NCBI GenBank assembly: GCA_039111535.1
Contig: JBCCIM010000030.1
Coordinates: 1-42,492, forward strand
Direction: 5' to 3'
From: Bacteroidota bacterium
GTDB taxonomy: Bacteria; Bacteroidota; Rhodothermia; Rhodothermales; JAHQVL01
Length of the DNA: 42,492 bases
Below, in pieces: positions 20,361 through 29,491 of this stretch. The notes under the pieces were generated by a model. The model made no database searches. It worked only from the letters and a program-made list of their open reading frames with translations, and was not told where the DNA came from. Within the stretch, counting starts at the first letter, position 1; each line of letters begins with the position of its first letter. The position numbers and the translations under genes are program-made.

Positions 20361-20454
20361 ATGGATAATGGTTTTATTCTCTGGTGAGCGTCTACACTAA
20401 AAAAGATACGAACAAAGCACAAGATGCTTCCAAAAGTAAAAGTACCTCCAAAAG

Positions 20455-20505
20455 AAAAGGTGCTGCGCCGGCAGTTTTGAATCACTGGCCGGCACAGCAC
20501 CTTTT
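20455..20505 (-). terminator. Intrinsic terminator after sucC
   Basis: AAAAGGTGCTG and its complement form the base of a long stem continued by GCCGGC on each arm, with one bulge and an 8-base loop. Read on the minus strand it ends CACCTTTTCTTTT, 22 bases past the sucC stop. Both arms contain the iterated GCCGGC palindrome. Confidence 0.88.
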
Positions 20506-20526
20506 ACTCAAGTCACGGACCATGCA

Positions 20527-21699
20527 CTAGGCCAATGCTTGCGTCACTTTCTGTGCAGCTTCTTTCAACAGAATTGCTGTCTGCACTTCAAGGTCGCTCT
20601 CATCGAGGATTTTTTGTCCTTCTTCAGCATTGGTGCCTTGCAGGCGTACAATCAACGGTACGTTGATCTCCACTTTTTTGGCAGCTTCTACAACACCGTT
20701 CGCGACGCGGTCACAACGAACAATCCCACCAAAGATGTTGATCAAGATGGCCTTTACGTTGGGATCTTTCAGGATGATGCGGAAGCCCGCCTCAACGGTT
20801 TGCGCGTTGGCGCCGCCTCCTACGTCCAGGAAGTTCGCAGGCTCACCGCCGGCAATTTTAATGATGTCCATGGTTGCCATCGCCAGTCCAGCACCGTTAA
20901 CCATACATCCTACATTGCCATCAAGCTTGATGTAGTTCAAGCCAAACTCACTGGCTTCAACTTCGAGCGGATCTTCTTCATGCACATCGCGCAGATCTTC
21001 AAGATCTTTATGCATGTAGAGCGCATTTTCGTCCAGATTGACTTTGGCGTCTACTGCAATGATATCGCCCTGGTCGGTCAGCACGAGCGGGTTGATTTCA
21101 GCGATTGAACAATCGGTGTCTTCATACGCTTTGTAGAGGGCGCTGACGAACTTTGTTGCCTGCTTGAGGGCATTGCCTTCAAAACCAAGTCCAAACGCGA
21201 CCTGGCGGGCCTGGTATGCCTGCAAACCAACCGCCGGATCAATCCACACTTTCTGGATTTTCTCAGGCGTTTCTTCTGCAACGGTCTCGATGTCTACACC
21301 ACCTTCTGTTGAGGCCATGATCACATTGGCGTTCGCCTGCCGATCAAGGGTGATGCCGAGGTAGTATTCTTTTGCGATATCGCTGGCTGCAGCAATAAGC
21401 ACAGCGCGCACCAACTGGCCCTCCGGCCCGGTCTGGTGAGTCACCAGGGTCATCCCGAGGATAGCTTCAGCTTTCTCGCGTACTTCGTCAATACCTCTAG
21501 CGAGCTTTACACCGCCTCCTTTCCCACGGCCGCCGGCATGGATCTGTGCTTTTACAACAAACAGATCGAGGCCTTCTTCTGCCTTTAACTTCTCAGCTGC
21601 TGCAACAGCCTCCTCAACCGTATAGGCAACAATACCTGGTTGTACCGCAACCCCGTATTTGGCCAGTACGTCTTTTGCTTGATATTCGTGCAGTTTCAT
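20527..21699 (-). CDS. sucC: Succinyl-CoA synthetase (ADP-forming) beta subunit
   Basis: 390 residues, standard for SucC. Opens [17 protein letters not shown], then [20 protein letters not shown] (ATP-grasp), [11 protein letters not shown] (about 205-215, metal/ATP-binding Glu), [11 protein letters not shown] (about 265-275) and [13 protein letters not shown] (phosphate/CoA-binding loop). With SucD it makes succinate and ATP from succinyl-CoA in the TCA cycle. sucD is not in the window, which is common in Bacteroidota. Divergent from the LptF/G-type gene over 177 bases; a strong terminator follows. Confidence 0.97.
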   Translation of the reverse strand: MKLHEYQAKDVLAKYGVAVQPGIVAYTVEEAVAAAEKLKAEEGLDLFVVKAQIHAGGRGKGGGVKLARGIDEVREKAEAILGMTLVTHQTGPEGQLVRAVLIAAASDIAKEYYLGITLDRQANANVIMASTEGGVDIETVAEETPEKIQKVWIDPAVGLQAYQARQVAFGLGFEGNALKQATKFVSALYKAYEDTDCSIAEINPLVLTDQGDIIAVDAKVNLDENALYMHKDLEDLRDVHEEDPLEVEASEFGLNYIKLDGNVGCMVNGAGLAMATMDIIKIAGGEPANFLDVGGGANAQTVEAGFRIILKDPNVKAILINIFGGIVRCDRVANGVVEAAKKVEINVPLIVRLQGTNAEEGQKILDESDLEVQTAILLKEAAQKVTQALA

Positions 21700-21876
21700 T
21701 TATTTTCAGTTTAATCGCGCCGGCGCGTCGGCTTACTAACTAATGGGCCGGCTTTGAAATGTTAAATTCCTGTAGCTCTCAATATTCACATTTACACGAG
21801 ATGGCTATAGAACCTAAGATAAGCGCTTAAGTTTACAGCATTACATCTATTCTCCGTGAAAATATAAGTTGTTTAG

Positions 21877-22962
21877 TTGACAACCATCGATCTACATATC
21901 ATCAGGCGCTTCCTTGTGGGCATTCTATACCTCACGCTGTCCCTGATAATATTCTTCGTCGTTTTGCACTACGTCGAGTACATAGATGACTTCTTTGATC
22001 GCGGTGCAACCATGAAGGACGTGTTTCTGGTTTATTACCTGAACTACCTTCCAGAGATCGTAAAGCTGACCTCCCCCCTAGCAGTATTCCTTTCGAGCGT
22101 CTACCTGACGGGAAAGCTCTCGCAAAAACTGCAAATAGCAGCCTTGCAAACCAGTGGCGTATCGCTGTACCGCATCATGGTCCCGTTCCTGTTGGTCGGT
22201 ATCCTGGTTTCCGGCTTTATGTTCTGGTTTAATGGCTGGGTGGTACCGGTCACCAATCAGAAAGTAATTGAGTTTGAACAGCGTTTCCTGAAAGGCAACC
22301 AGGTGCAAATCGACCTGCATGATGTACATCGCCAAAGTACGCCCGGCAGCGTTATCACGGTTGGGTATTACGACCGATTCAGCAAAGTAGCCAACAAGGT
22401 ATCTATCCAGGATTACGAAGAGAGTCAGCGGCTAATTTTGCGGCTGGATGCAGACAGGATGGTCTGGGTAGACTCAACAGAACGTTGGCGCCTCGAAGGC
22501 GTAACCGAACGTCATTTTGGCAAAAACGGCTGGCCGGCGCAACGTGAAATAGACTACCTGGACACCACGCTTACCGTTTTTCCAAGAGATTTTGCGCGAA
22601 CGCAACGAGAAGTTGAATCGATGACGGTACCGGATGCACGCGAATATATAGATTCTCTTTTGCGCTCAGGTGCAAACAGCACCGGGAGAACCCAGGTGGC
22701 GTATTTCAACAAATTTGCGTATCCGCTAGCTAACCTGATTGTGGTACTCATCGCGGTACCGCTCGCTTCAGTTCGCCGGCGAGGTGGACAGGCCATACAA
22801 ATGGGCATCGGCCTGTTGGTCTCATTTTTCTATCTGGCAACCATAAAACTGGTTGAACCTTTTGGGTACGAAGAAACACTCTCACCCGCTATGGCAGCAT
22901 GGCTCCCCCATGCCCTATTCCTGATCCTGGGCATCTTCTTACTGATCAGAGCAAAGAAATAA
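21877..22962 (+). CDS. LptF/LptG (YjgP/YjgQ) family lipopolysaccharide-export permease
   Basis: 361 residues. The start is TTG: an in-frame TAG lies immediately before it and the first ATG would delete membrane helix 1, so TTG is the only start that keeps the family N-terminus (TTIDLHIIRRFLVGIL). Helices at about residues 12-33, 58-80 and 100-122, a roughly 150-residue periplasmic domain, then three C-terminal helices near 280-360 (FAYPLANLIVVLIAVPLAS is the conserved start of helix 4). The LptB2FG complex extracts LPS from the inner membrane. Which of F or G it is cannot be told; the partner permease and LptB are outside the window. Confidence 0.92.
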   Translation: MTTIDLHIIRRFLVGILYLTLSLIIFFVVLHYVEYIDDFFDRGATMKDVFLVYYLNYLPEIVKLTSPLAVFLSSVYLTGKLSQKLQIAALQTSGVSLYRIMVPFLLVGILVSGFMFWFNGWVVPVTNQKVIEFEQRFLKGNQVQIDLHDVHRQSTPGSVITVGYYDRFSKVANKVSIQDYEESQRLILRLDADRMVWVDSTERWRLEGVTERHFGKNGWPAQREIDYLDTTLTVFPRDFARTQREVESMTVPDAREYIDSLLRSGANSTGRTQVAYFNKFAYPLANLIVVLIAVPLASVRRRGGQAIQMGIGLLVSFFYLATIKLVEPFGYEETLSPAMAAWLPHALFLILGIFLLIRAKK

Positions 22963-22976
22963 GCCAACAAGTTGGC

Positions 22977-23303
22977 CTAGGCTTCACCTGAAGGCCCACC
23001 AAACTGCACTCCCTGACCAGGCTGGCTGGTAGCGGTGATCGTACCGTTTGCGGCTTCGTATCGTTTTACGTTATCAGCAAGCGCAGCCAACAGACGTTTT
23101 GCATGTGATGGGGAAATGATGATACGGGTCTTCACTTTTGCTTTTGCAACACCAGGCACAACCCGGATAAAGTCGAGGATAAATTCTTCGGCGGAATGCG
23201 CAATCATAACAAGATTGGAATACACCCCCTCTGCAATTTCCTCGCTCAGCTCAATATTTAATTGTTGCTGACCAGGTCTGTTTGGATCCTGCGGCTCACT
23301 CAT
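22977..23303 (-). CDS. DUF3467 protein
   Basis: 108 residues. The family core is plain: NIELSEEIAEGVYSNLVMI, HSAEEFILDFIRVVPG and VKTRIIISPSHAKRLLAAL, ending before a Gly/Gln-rich tail. The family is widespread and uncharacterised. Its ATG lies only two bases after the stop codon of the cystathionine beta-synthase gene, so translation of the two is probably coupled. It converges on the LptF/G gene with a 14-base gap. Confidence 0.92.
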   Translation of the reverse strand: MSEPQDPNRPGQQQLNIELSEEIAEGVYSNLVMIAHSAEEFILDFIRVVPGVAKAKVKTRIIISPSHAKRLLAALADNVKRYEAANGTITATSQPGQGVQFGGPSGEA

Positions 23304-23305
23304 TA

Positions 23306-24721
23306 CTATTGCCCGTTTGATTTGTGGTTGGATGTTTTGCCTGTCGCCGCGAGGGCCCTGATCAAGTCACTTTTTGTGATAATCTCGTAGGAGGCGTCGT
23401 CTCTTTTTACTAGCACGGCGCCGGAGGCCTTGTCAAGATACGAGGAAAGGTCGTCAATGTGCAGTGAACGCCCTACAACAGGGAATGGCTCCCCCATTAT
23501 CTGAGACACCTGCTCGTTCCGCGCCTCTGGTTGTTCAATCAGTCGGTTCAAAATACTGGTTTCAGTCAGGCTCCCTACAATTTCTTCTCCTGCCATAACG
23601 GGGATCTGAGAGATACCGTATTCGGTCATCTGAGAAATTGCATCACCCAGCGTATGGGCCGGCTCAACAGTAACCATCACGTCTTCCCGATTACGCAGCG
23701 ACATCACTTGTTGTACGGTCAGCGGTGTATTGCGCTCGAGAAAGCCATTGTTCTGCATCCAGTTGTCGTTGTAGGTTTTCGACAGGTATCGAAACCCTGA
23801 ATCTGGCAAGACAACAACAACAACATCGTCTTTGGTCAGGCTATCGCGGTGGGCTTCCATCCACTTGAGCATACCTGCCATAGCCATGCCGCAAGACTGA
23901 CCAACAAACATCCCTTCTTCCCGCGCAAGCCGGCGCGTCATGATCATCGACGCTTTATCCGTAACACGAACGTAGTCGTCGACAATGCCAAAGTCCATGT
24001 TCTTTGCCAGGATATCTTCCCCTACCCCTTCCGTGATGTACGGATAGATTTCATCGTGATCAAACTCACCCGTATGGAAATACTTGTAGTACACCGAACC
24101 ATAGGGATCAATGCCAACCACCCGCACATCGCTATTTTGCTCTTTCAAATACTTGGCCGTACCGGAAATCGTCCCCCCAGTACCGGCACCGGCAAAATAG
24201 TGCGTGATTTTACCTTCTGTTTGCGCCCACAACTCGGGGCCCGTTGTCTCATAATGCGCTATGGCATTTGAAGGATTATCGTACTGATTCAGATAAACCG
24301 AGTTGGGAATCTCTTCGGCGAGCCGGCGCGCTACGGAGTAGTAGGAACGCGGATCATCTGGTTCGACGTTGGTCGGACACACAATTACCTCAGCGCCAAA
24401 AGCCTGAAGCACGTCAATTTTTTCTTTGCTCTGCTTGTCTGTTGTCGTAAAAATACAGCGATAGCCTTTCGCAATGGCTACCAGCGCCAAGCCGGCGCCC
24501 GTATTTCCGCTTGTACCCTCAATGATGGTCCCGCCCGGCTTGAGCAAGCCATCAGCTTCAGCCTGCGCAATCATGGAAACACCAATGCGATCCTTTACGG
24601 ACCCGCCCGGATTGAAGAGCTCTACTTTTGCAAGCACTGTGCAGGGAAAATCCTCAGCGAGCTTGTTTATTTTAACAAGCGGCGTATTGCCGATTGTCCC
24701 CAGAATATTGTCGTACCACAT
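23306..24721 (-). CDS. cbs: Cystathionine beta-synthase
   Basis: 471 residues: a fold-type II PLP domain (1 to about 320) plus a C-terminal pair of CBS domains (about 340-455), the architecture of cystathionine beta-synthase rather than cysteine synthase. The PLP lysine is K43 in NPGGSVKDR; SGNTG (71-75) binds the substrate carboxylate; the phosphate loop is GAGTGGTISG (178-187). VLPDSGFRYLSK closes the catalytic domain. It condenses serine (or O-acetylserine) with homocysteine in transsulfuration. The CBS pair could sense S-adenosylmethionine, as in the human enzyme, but this is not established for bacteria. A leader hairpin precedes it and DUF3467 follows after two bases. Confidence 0.93.
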   Translation of the reverse strand: MWYDNILGTIGNTPLVKINKLAEDFPCTVLAKVELFNPGGSVKDRIGVSMIAQAEADGLLKPGGTIIEGTSGNTGAGLALVAIAKGYRCIFTTTDKQSKEKIDVLQAFGAEVIVCPTNVEPDDPRSYYSVARRLAEEIPNSVYLNQYDNPSNAIAHYETTGPELWAQTEGKITHYFAGAGTGGTISGTAKYLKEQNSDVRVVGIDPYGSVYYKYFHTGEFDHDEIYPYITEGVGEDILAKNMDFGIVDDYVRVTDKASMIMTRRLAREEGMFVGQSCGMAMAGMLKWMEAHRDSLTKDDVVVVVLPDSGFRYLSKTYNDNWMQNNGFLERNTPLTVQQVMSLRNREDVMVTVEPAHTLGDAISQMTEYGISQIPVMAGEEIVGSLTETSILNRLIEQPEARNEQVSQIMGEPFPVVGRSLHIDDLSSYLDKASGAVLVKRDDASYEIITKSDLIRALAATGKTSNHKSNGQ

Positions 24722-24748
24722 AGAAATGTATATAAATGCAAATTGCTC

Positions 24749-24782
24749 GTTACGCCTGCTCAGCTTTTCGGCGGGCGGTAAC
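24749..24782 (-). promoter_or_regulatory. Leader hairpin upstream of cystathionine beta-synthase gene
   Basis: GTTACGCC and GGCGGTAAC pair (8 bp, one bulge) around a 17-base loop. It sits 28-61 bases before the CBS gene start on the minus strand. There is no T run, so it is not a terminator. It could be a leader structure or an operator; no known riboswitch consensus was recognised. Confidence 0.4.
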
Positions 24783-24883
24783 CTTGTCAGCTATGTCTGT
24801 ATGAAAGCGTACATACTCAACATCAGAGGGGGAGTTTCTGGCGATCACGCAGCGTAAGTCAACCTCATCAAATCATAACACGA

Positions 24884-26899
24884 TCAACCGCGCCTGTCCT
24901 CCTGTACAAAAGCATGGATACGGGGAATCACGCGTGTATCGCGAAAATAGCCTGTATGCGCACCCGGCCCTACTTCAACGTTTTTGGGCCAGCCAATGAA
25001 GGAAGGCGCAGCAATGGGGCTGTGAATCTGGACATGGGTCCCGATGTAGTCGTCTGTCCGGTAAATATTGAGCCAATGTGTAACTGGCTTGCCGGCTTCC
25101 TTTTCGGGGTCAAAGGCAACACACTGGTTGTGAATACCCGGAAAGTAGTATCCGTAAATATGACAAAACGGCGAGCCCATCGTAACGAGTTGCACCTTTT
25201 TAAAACCTGAAAGTGCTTCATTAAAGGCCGGGTTTTGGAGAAAATCCAAAGCCAATACCGTTCCTTGGCTGTGCGTGATCAAAACCAGCCGATCCGCCTT
25301 TGGGGCGCCCGTTTGTGCGGTAAAATAGCGTGTTACCTGCTTGAATCGGTGTAAAATCTGGGCACGAACGCTAAACGTGATGTCGTCGTATGCCGGCAAT
25401 ACTTGCGAAAAATCCTGCGCCGGCAATGGCCGGAAATAGTTAATAACATCGAGGAGAATGCCCAGTCCACGCCGTATCCCATCGCGATTGTAATTCAGTA
25501 GTGGAATAAGAAAAGTACCCAATACAATGACATAGCCGCTGATTGCCGGCGTCCAGTTTCTTACTGCCCGCATAAGGAATGTCGACTCAAGCCAGGCATT
25601 CATTTCAATCCGGGTAGCTGACAGGTCCGATGAGATAAACTGTTGAAAATACGTCGGCCATTTAAACTCCGTATTCCACAAGACAAGCAACGCCATCGGC
25701 GTCAAAATCACAGCTGCTGTGTACAGGGCAACAGAGATATATGGACTTACCACAACCCGCATGGGATCTGCTTTTGTGTATGCAGCGCCTTGCGCAGCGG
25801 CTAACATTTTCTTTACGCGGTAAGAACGAATAGCCCAAACGACCCCGGCTACGAAAGCAACAAAAAACAGACACAGGTAAATCCAGCCAGCCGTTGGCAC
25901 GCTGCGCGTTAAAATTTGCTGCTGTACCGCAACCTGCATGCTTTCCGGCGTTGCCAGGTACATCCCAACAAGCACAAGCGGCATGAGTGCAACCCAGAAC
26001 ATCAAGCTGATGAGTGGAATCAAACTACAAGCAACCTGGCTTACAAGATGCTCACGCCACAACATCGAAAGCGGCAAAATCACCACAAGAATAAGCAGTA
26101 CAACAAGGTTGGCCACAAACCACGACACGCGCACAGGTGCTACAAAGAGCGCACCATATAGCGCAACGCTATCCGTGTAATTGATTGATCCCCAGGCCGG
26201 CTGAATCATCAGAACCCCTGCGTAGAATATCAACAACAGGATGATCACCTTGGCCGTGTATCCCCTGAACAAAGGCTGCTTGCCAAGCACCATCAAAACG
26301 ATCAATGAAAGCGCAGCAATGGCACACGCGGCTGCAATCAGGTCTACCAAACTCGACTCTGGAAAAAAGGCATCGCCGGCCCCGCTCTTCCGAATCTGCT
26401 CTCGCGCAATGTACACAAGGTCAATGAGTACCCACACCAGAAAAGCAACCAGACCCAGCGCCAGAATCGGCCCCCGCAACAACCAGAAAAACACCCGGCT
26501 AAATCGTGCCGGCCATATGGCGCCACCAAACTTCTCCAACGGCGGAACGAGAAAGCGTATACTCAGGATGATGTCGAAAATACCGTAGATAGTCCCCCAC
26601 AGCGTTTGCTTTACATTCGACAAATCATCCCAGTATAATTCTGCAAAGATGGATTCCTCGTTGCCGTCTTCACTGGAGAGGATAGGTACACCAAAAACTT
26701 CAATATTCTGTCGCGGCTGTAAATCTTCAACAGGCGCATCATCCACAACTGGTCCGGCAGGCAGCACCAGTTCGTCTTCGCCGGCCAGAATCGGATTGCC
26801 AGACACAACGGCGTAACTACTGGCAAAATTTTTAACGGTTGCTCCTTTTTCTTCACTGCCAACACCGGGCACAACAAGGAATAGCGTCCGCTCTTTCAT
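24884..26899 (-). CDS. Polytopic membrane protein with split alpha/beta-hydrolase (lipase-like) domain
   Basis: 671 residues from the ATG of MKERTLFLVVPGVG; an open extension upstream (33 codons) lacks merit. The N-terminal strand LFLVVPGVG resembles the first core strand and oxyanion loop of an alpha/beta hydrolase. About eight membrane helices follow (roughly residues 110-490). The C-terminal 135 residues hold the nucleophile elbow THSQG (Ser544), TMGSP, an Asp in YRTDDYIG (616/617) and a His in GAHTGY (648), a plausible Ser-Asp-His triad. So the hydrolase fold seems interrupted by a membrane bundle. The active site is predicted cytosolic if the helix count is even. Substrate may be a lipid or ester; unknown. 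Confidence 0.7.
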   Translation of the reverse strand: MKERTLFLVVPGVGSEEKGATVKNFASSYAVVSGNPILAGEDELVLPAGPVVDDAPVEDLQPRQNIEVFGVPILSSEDGNEESIFAELYWDDLSNVKQTLWGTIYGIFDIILSIRFLVPPLEKFGGAIWPARFSRVFFWLLRGPILALGLVAFLVWVLIDLVYIAREQIRKSGAGDAFFPESSLVDLIAAACAIAALSLIVLMVLGKQPLFRGYTAKVIILLLIFYAGVLMIQPAWGSINYTDSVALYGALFVAPVRVSWFVANLVVLLILVVILPLSMLWREHLVSQVACSLIPLISLMFWVALMPLVLVGMYLATPESMQVAVQQQILTRSVPTAGWIYLCLFFVAFVAGVVWAIRSYRVKKMLAAAQGAAYTKADPMRVVVSPYISVALYTAAVILTPMALLVLWNTEFKWPTYFQQFISSDLSATRIEMNAWLESTFLMRAVRNWTPAISGYVIVLGTFLIPLLNYNRDGIRRGLGILLDVINYFRPLPAQDFSQVLPAYDDITFSVRAQILHRFKQVTRYFTAQTGAPKADRLVLITHSQGTVLALDFLQNPAFNEALSGFKKVQLVTMGSPFCHIYGYYFPGIHNQCVAFDPEKEAGKPVTHWLNIYRTDDYIGTHVQIHSPIAAPSFIGWPKNVEVGPGAHTGYFRDTRVIPRIHAFVQEDRRG

Positions 26900-26970
26900 A
26901 ACAATCGGGCAAGCAGATGAGAGGAGATTGCTCCGAATATAGGGAAAAACGAACCTAAAACACGTGCTCC

Positions 26971-26987
26971 CCTGTGGGTACCACAGG
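26971..26987. promoter_or_regulatory. 17-bp perfect dyad, possible operator
   Basis: CCTGTGG-GTA-CCACAGG, a perfect inverted repeat with a three-base centre, lies 72-88 bases before the start of the split-hydrolase gene. There is no adjacent T run, so it is unlikely to be a terminator. Confidence 0.4.
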
Positions 26988-27039
26988 AAGGGAGACAAAA
27001 TGCAGACTTAACGCAAGGTGTTACTTTAGAAGGGAACAG

Positions 27040-27483
27040 TTACGCCGCGATGCTTGCTGGCCCGAGCAGTCTACGCTGCCCCTCTGGCAGCCACATATTC
27101 GGACGCAAGTTGGCTACAGCTTCGAGCAGATCTTTGTAAAAGTCTCTGGGATGGTTTCTCCAGGTGGAAACTTCAGTTTCTTCCTCACCCAGTGGCTCGA
27201 TCTCGGTTGACCACTCATCGCTCTTGATAAGTACGCCGCTAAACGCATAGCAGAGGCGGTCATTATGAAATACCTTTGGCGTTGTCATCACGAGTAACTT
27301 CAGATCGTCATACTCGAATGTAAAAACAGCCGGCGTCTCCACGTTATACACACGCTGGAATCCAAGCTTTCTTGTCATCCTAGACAAGGCCTTCTCTACG
27401 TCATCCATCTTAAAACATGGGTACATGTACGCAGCATCTGCGCTGATCATGGAGAGCGTAAGTGGGCTTATTTGCGTGTTCAT
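27040..27483 (-). CDS. Hypothetical protein, 147 residues
   Basis: I do not recognise the family. No signal peptide or membrane segment. The middle is a mix of beta strands (PAVFTFEYDDLKLLVMTTP, LCYAFSGVLI) and the C-terminus has a helix (FYKDLLEAVANLR). The first third holds MYPCFKMDDVEKALSRMTRKLGF, a helix-like segment. The ATG has no competing start with a better context. It lies 140 bases upstream of the split-hydrolase gene on the same strand and diverges from the histidine kinase gene over 401 bases. Codon use looks like its neighbours. Confidence 0.65.
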   Translation of the reverse strand: MNTQISPLTLSMISADAAYMYPCFKMDDVEKALSRMTRKLGFQRVYNVETPAVFTFEYDDLKLLVMTTPKVFHNDRLCYAFSGVLIKSDEWSTEIEPLGEEETEVSTWRNHPRDFYKDLLEAVANLRPNMWLPEGQRRLLGPASIAA

Positions 27484-27884
27484 TATTCTTATCAGCTACC
27501 AACAAAAGAGACTTCGTAGCGGGGAATGACTAATTATAGGCGCTTACATCGCCCGTATCCCCTCAAATCAGCGGCAATTGTGTTGCGAAGTTGTGTCGTA
27601 GTCCAATTTGAGGCGGCAAATAGTGGGGATTATCCCCCAATTCTTAATCACAACGCGCAAATGCAGGCATTGGTTAATTCAGCATCAAAATCTTCTCATT
27701 CACAGCTTGGCACGTGAAAACTAACGAAACAATGCAATGCGCTTGGAGTGATATCTGTATCCTGAGCAAGCACAGCAATTCTTCTCTCCTCAGGGTATCT
27801 GGATAGGTCTGGCAACTTCGGCTGCTGGCGTGCAGGTCATCCAGCAAAACACTTCTTCTGTTCAGATCAAGCATATCATATTCT
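27484..27884. other. Divergent intergenic region, 401 bases
   Basis: Separates the 147-residue unknown gene (minus) and the hybrid kinase gene (plus). It holds one small palindrome, GGGGAT-T-ATCCCC (27625-27637), and short open frames with no coding character. No promoter match, RNA gene or terminator could be supported. Confidence 0.5.
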
Positions 27885-29339
27885 ATGGCAGAGCTACAAG
27901 AATCCGCCGTGCCCCTGGCGACGGAACTCCTCGTTGCAACCTTCACCCCCGGTGGACAAGTCACGTTTCGAAACGAGGCATGGATAAAATTACTCGGACA
28001 AGAAACTGCGGTTTGGCAAGACATGACCGACGGAGACCGGGAAATGGCCAGTCAATACCTGGTAGAAGCGGCAGCCGGCACCCTGGTCACAAATCAGATT
28101 TTCTTCGCCCATATCGAAAACAGGGATGAACCCCTCCCTATTCTGCTACACTTCATACCCGTCGCGCCAGACCAGTCGATGGATGATGAAGCGGCCTGTG
28201 TTACGGTTACTGGTGAAATACTCGCTGAACCAGAAAGCTGGGTCCTTAGCCAAACCCAGCGCAACCGCATTGAAAATGTCGGCCGGATGACGCTCGGACT
28301 GATTCATGAAATCAACAACATGCTTACCAACATCCTGGGTAATTTCGAGGTAATCGAAAAATCAGGTATGTATCCGGATGAGGAGAATGAGCTTTCTGCT
28401 TACATGAATACGATCCGTAAAGCTGCACACGACGGCGCAGCCATGACACGGAGTATCAAGAAGTACATTCGCAACGAAAAGTCATCTGCATTCGAACTGA
28501 TTGACTTGTCTTGCCTCCTGCAAGACTGCATTGCCTTTACCCGGCCTTACTGGTACAATGAACCGCGCCGGCAAGGTATTCACATTGAGTCGCTGGTAGA
28601 GCTCTCCTCAGTGCCGCGCGTTATGGGAGCTGCTGTGGAATTGAAACAGGTTTTTATCAACCTGATTACCAATGCCGTGCAGGCCATGCCGCGCGGAGGC
28701 CGGCTTACCTTCAAAACTTACAAAGAAGGAGACCAGGTCGTAGTAGCCATCTCCGATACAGGCAACGGCATGTCTGAAAAGACCAAGAACCGGATTTTTG
28801 AGCCTATGTTTACCACAAAAGGCAAGCAAGGCACCGGGCTCGGCCTGTCCTTATGCTACAGCATTATCCAAAATCACGATGCAAAAATGCAGGTCGACTC
28901 TGCATTGGGACAAGGCACAACGTTTTTTATGCGCTTCAAGCCACAATCTTCACCTGAAACGAAAGTGGTACAGCCGGCACACGTAGCTGAGAAGAAGCTT
29001 GCGCAGATCCTTGCAGTTGATGACGAACCAGGTGTTCGGAATGTATTGGCAAACCTGCTAACGCTCCAGGGCCACGAGGTCCAGGTTGCAGCATCGGGGC
29101 ATGAAGCCCTCGATCACCTGAATGACGCAAAAGTTGACATCGTTTTTACGGATCATGGCATGCCTGGAATGAATGGCCGGCAACTGGCACAGGCAATAAA
29201 ACAGTCAACTCCTGAATTACCCGTTGTCTTGATTACAGGAGATACCGACTTTGAAGAGAAACTGGAAGAAGTAAACGCTGTCATCGGCAAACCCTTTTTG
29301 CTAGAAGACCTGCAAAAAGTCATAAACGAGTTGGTTTAG
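27885..29339 (+). CDS. Soluble hybrid histidine kinase with C-terminal receiver domain
   Basis: 484 residues without a membrane segment. Residues about 1-115 look like a PAS-type sensor (FTPGGQVTFRNEAWIKLLG). The HisKA H-box is LIHEINNMLTNILG with His141; the ATPase domain has the N-box NLITNAVQAM (259-268), G1 DTGNGM (291-296), F-box FEPMFTTK and G2 GTGLGL (316-321). A receiver follows: acidic pocket D379/D380, phosphoacceptor Asp423 in FTDHGMPGMNG, Thr451 and Lys469 in IGKP. No Hpt or DNA-binding domain is attached, so output must go to a partner not encoded nearby. The signal is presumably cytosolic. Confidence 0.93.
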   Translation: MAELQESAVPLATELLVATFTPGGQVTFRNEAWIKLLGQETAVWQDMTDGDREMASQYLVEAAAGTLVTNQIFFAHIENRDEPLPILLHFIPVAPDQSMDDEAACVTVTGEILAEPESWVLSQTQRNRIENVGRMTLGLIHEINNMLTNILGNFEVIEKSGMYPDEENELSAYMNTIRKAAHDGAAMTRSIKKYIRNEKSSAFELIDLSCLLQDCIAFTRPYWYNEPRRQGIHIESLVELSSVPRVMGAAVELKQVFINLITNAVQAMPRGGRLTFKTYKEGDQVVVAISDTGNGMSEKTKNRIFEPMFTTKGKQGTGLGLSLCYSIIQNHDAKMQVDSALGQGTTFFMRFKPQSSPETKVVQPAHVAEKKLAQILAVDDEPGVRNVLANLLTLQGHEVQVAASGHEALDHLNDAKVDIVFTDHGMPGMNGRQLAQAIKQSTPELPVVLITGDTDFEEKLEEVNAVIGKPFLLEDLQKVINELV

Positions 29340-29364
29340 CAACCATACCTACGTGTACTTCATC

Positions 29365-29383
29365 TACCAGTTGTATACTGGTA
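29365..29383. repeat. Inverted repeat after the hybrid kinase gene
   Basis: TACCAGT-TGTAT-ACTGGTA, a perfect 7-bp stem, begins 26 bases past the kinase stop. No T run follows, so its use as a terminator is doubtful; it may be an operator upstream of lon. Confidence 0.4.
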
Positions 29384-29491
29384 CTTCAGCAAACGGATTT
29401 ATAACGAATAGTACTTCTGGCTCCCAAACAGGCACTGCCAATACCTATCTTGGCGTGCGCTGGATCAATTGTGCAAGGCAAAGTACGACAC

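Noticed and set aside
22963-22976. GCCAACAAGTTGGC hairpin at the LptF/G-DUF3467 junction.
   Set aside because: Only 5-6 bp with a tiny loop and no T run; too weak to call a terminator.
27625-27637. GGGGATTATCCCC palindrome.
   Set aside because: Single short occurrence with no recognised bacterial regulator; expected by chance at this length given many comparisons.
27526-27717. 63-codon plus-strand frame in the intergenic region before the hybrid kinase.
   Set aside because: No ribosome-binding site, no domain-like pattern, and a composition consistent with non-coding DNA.
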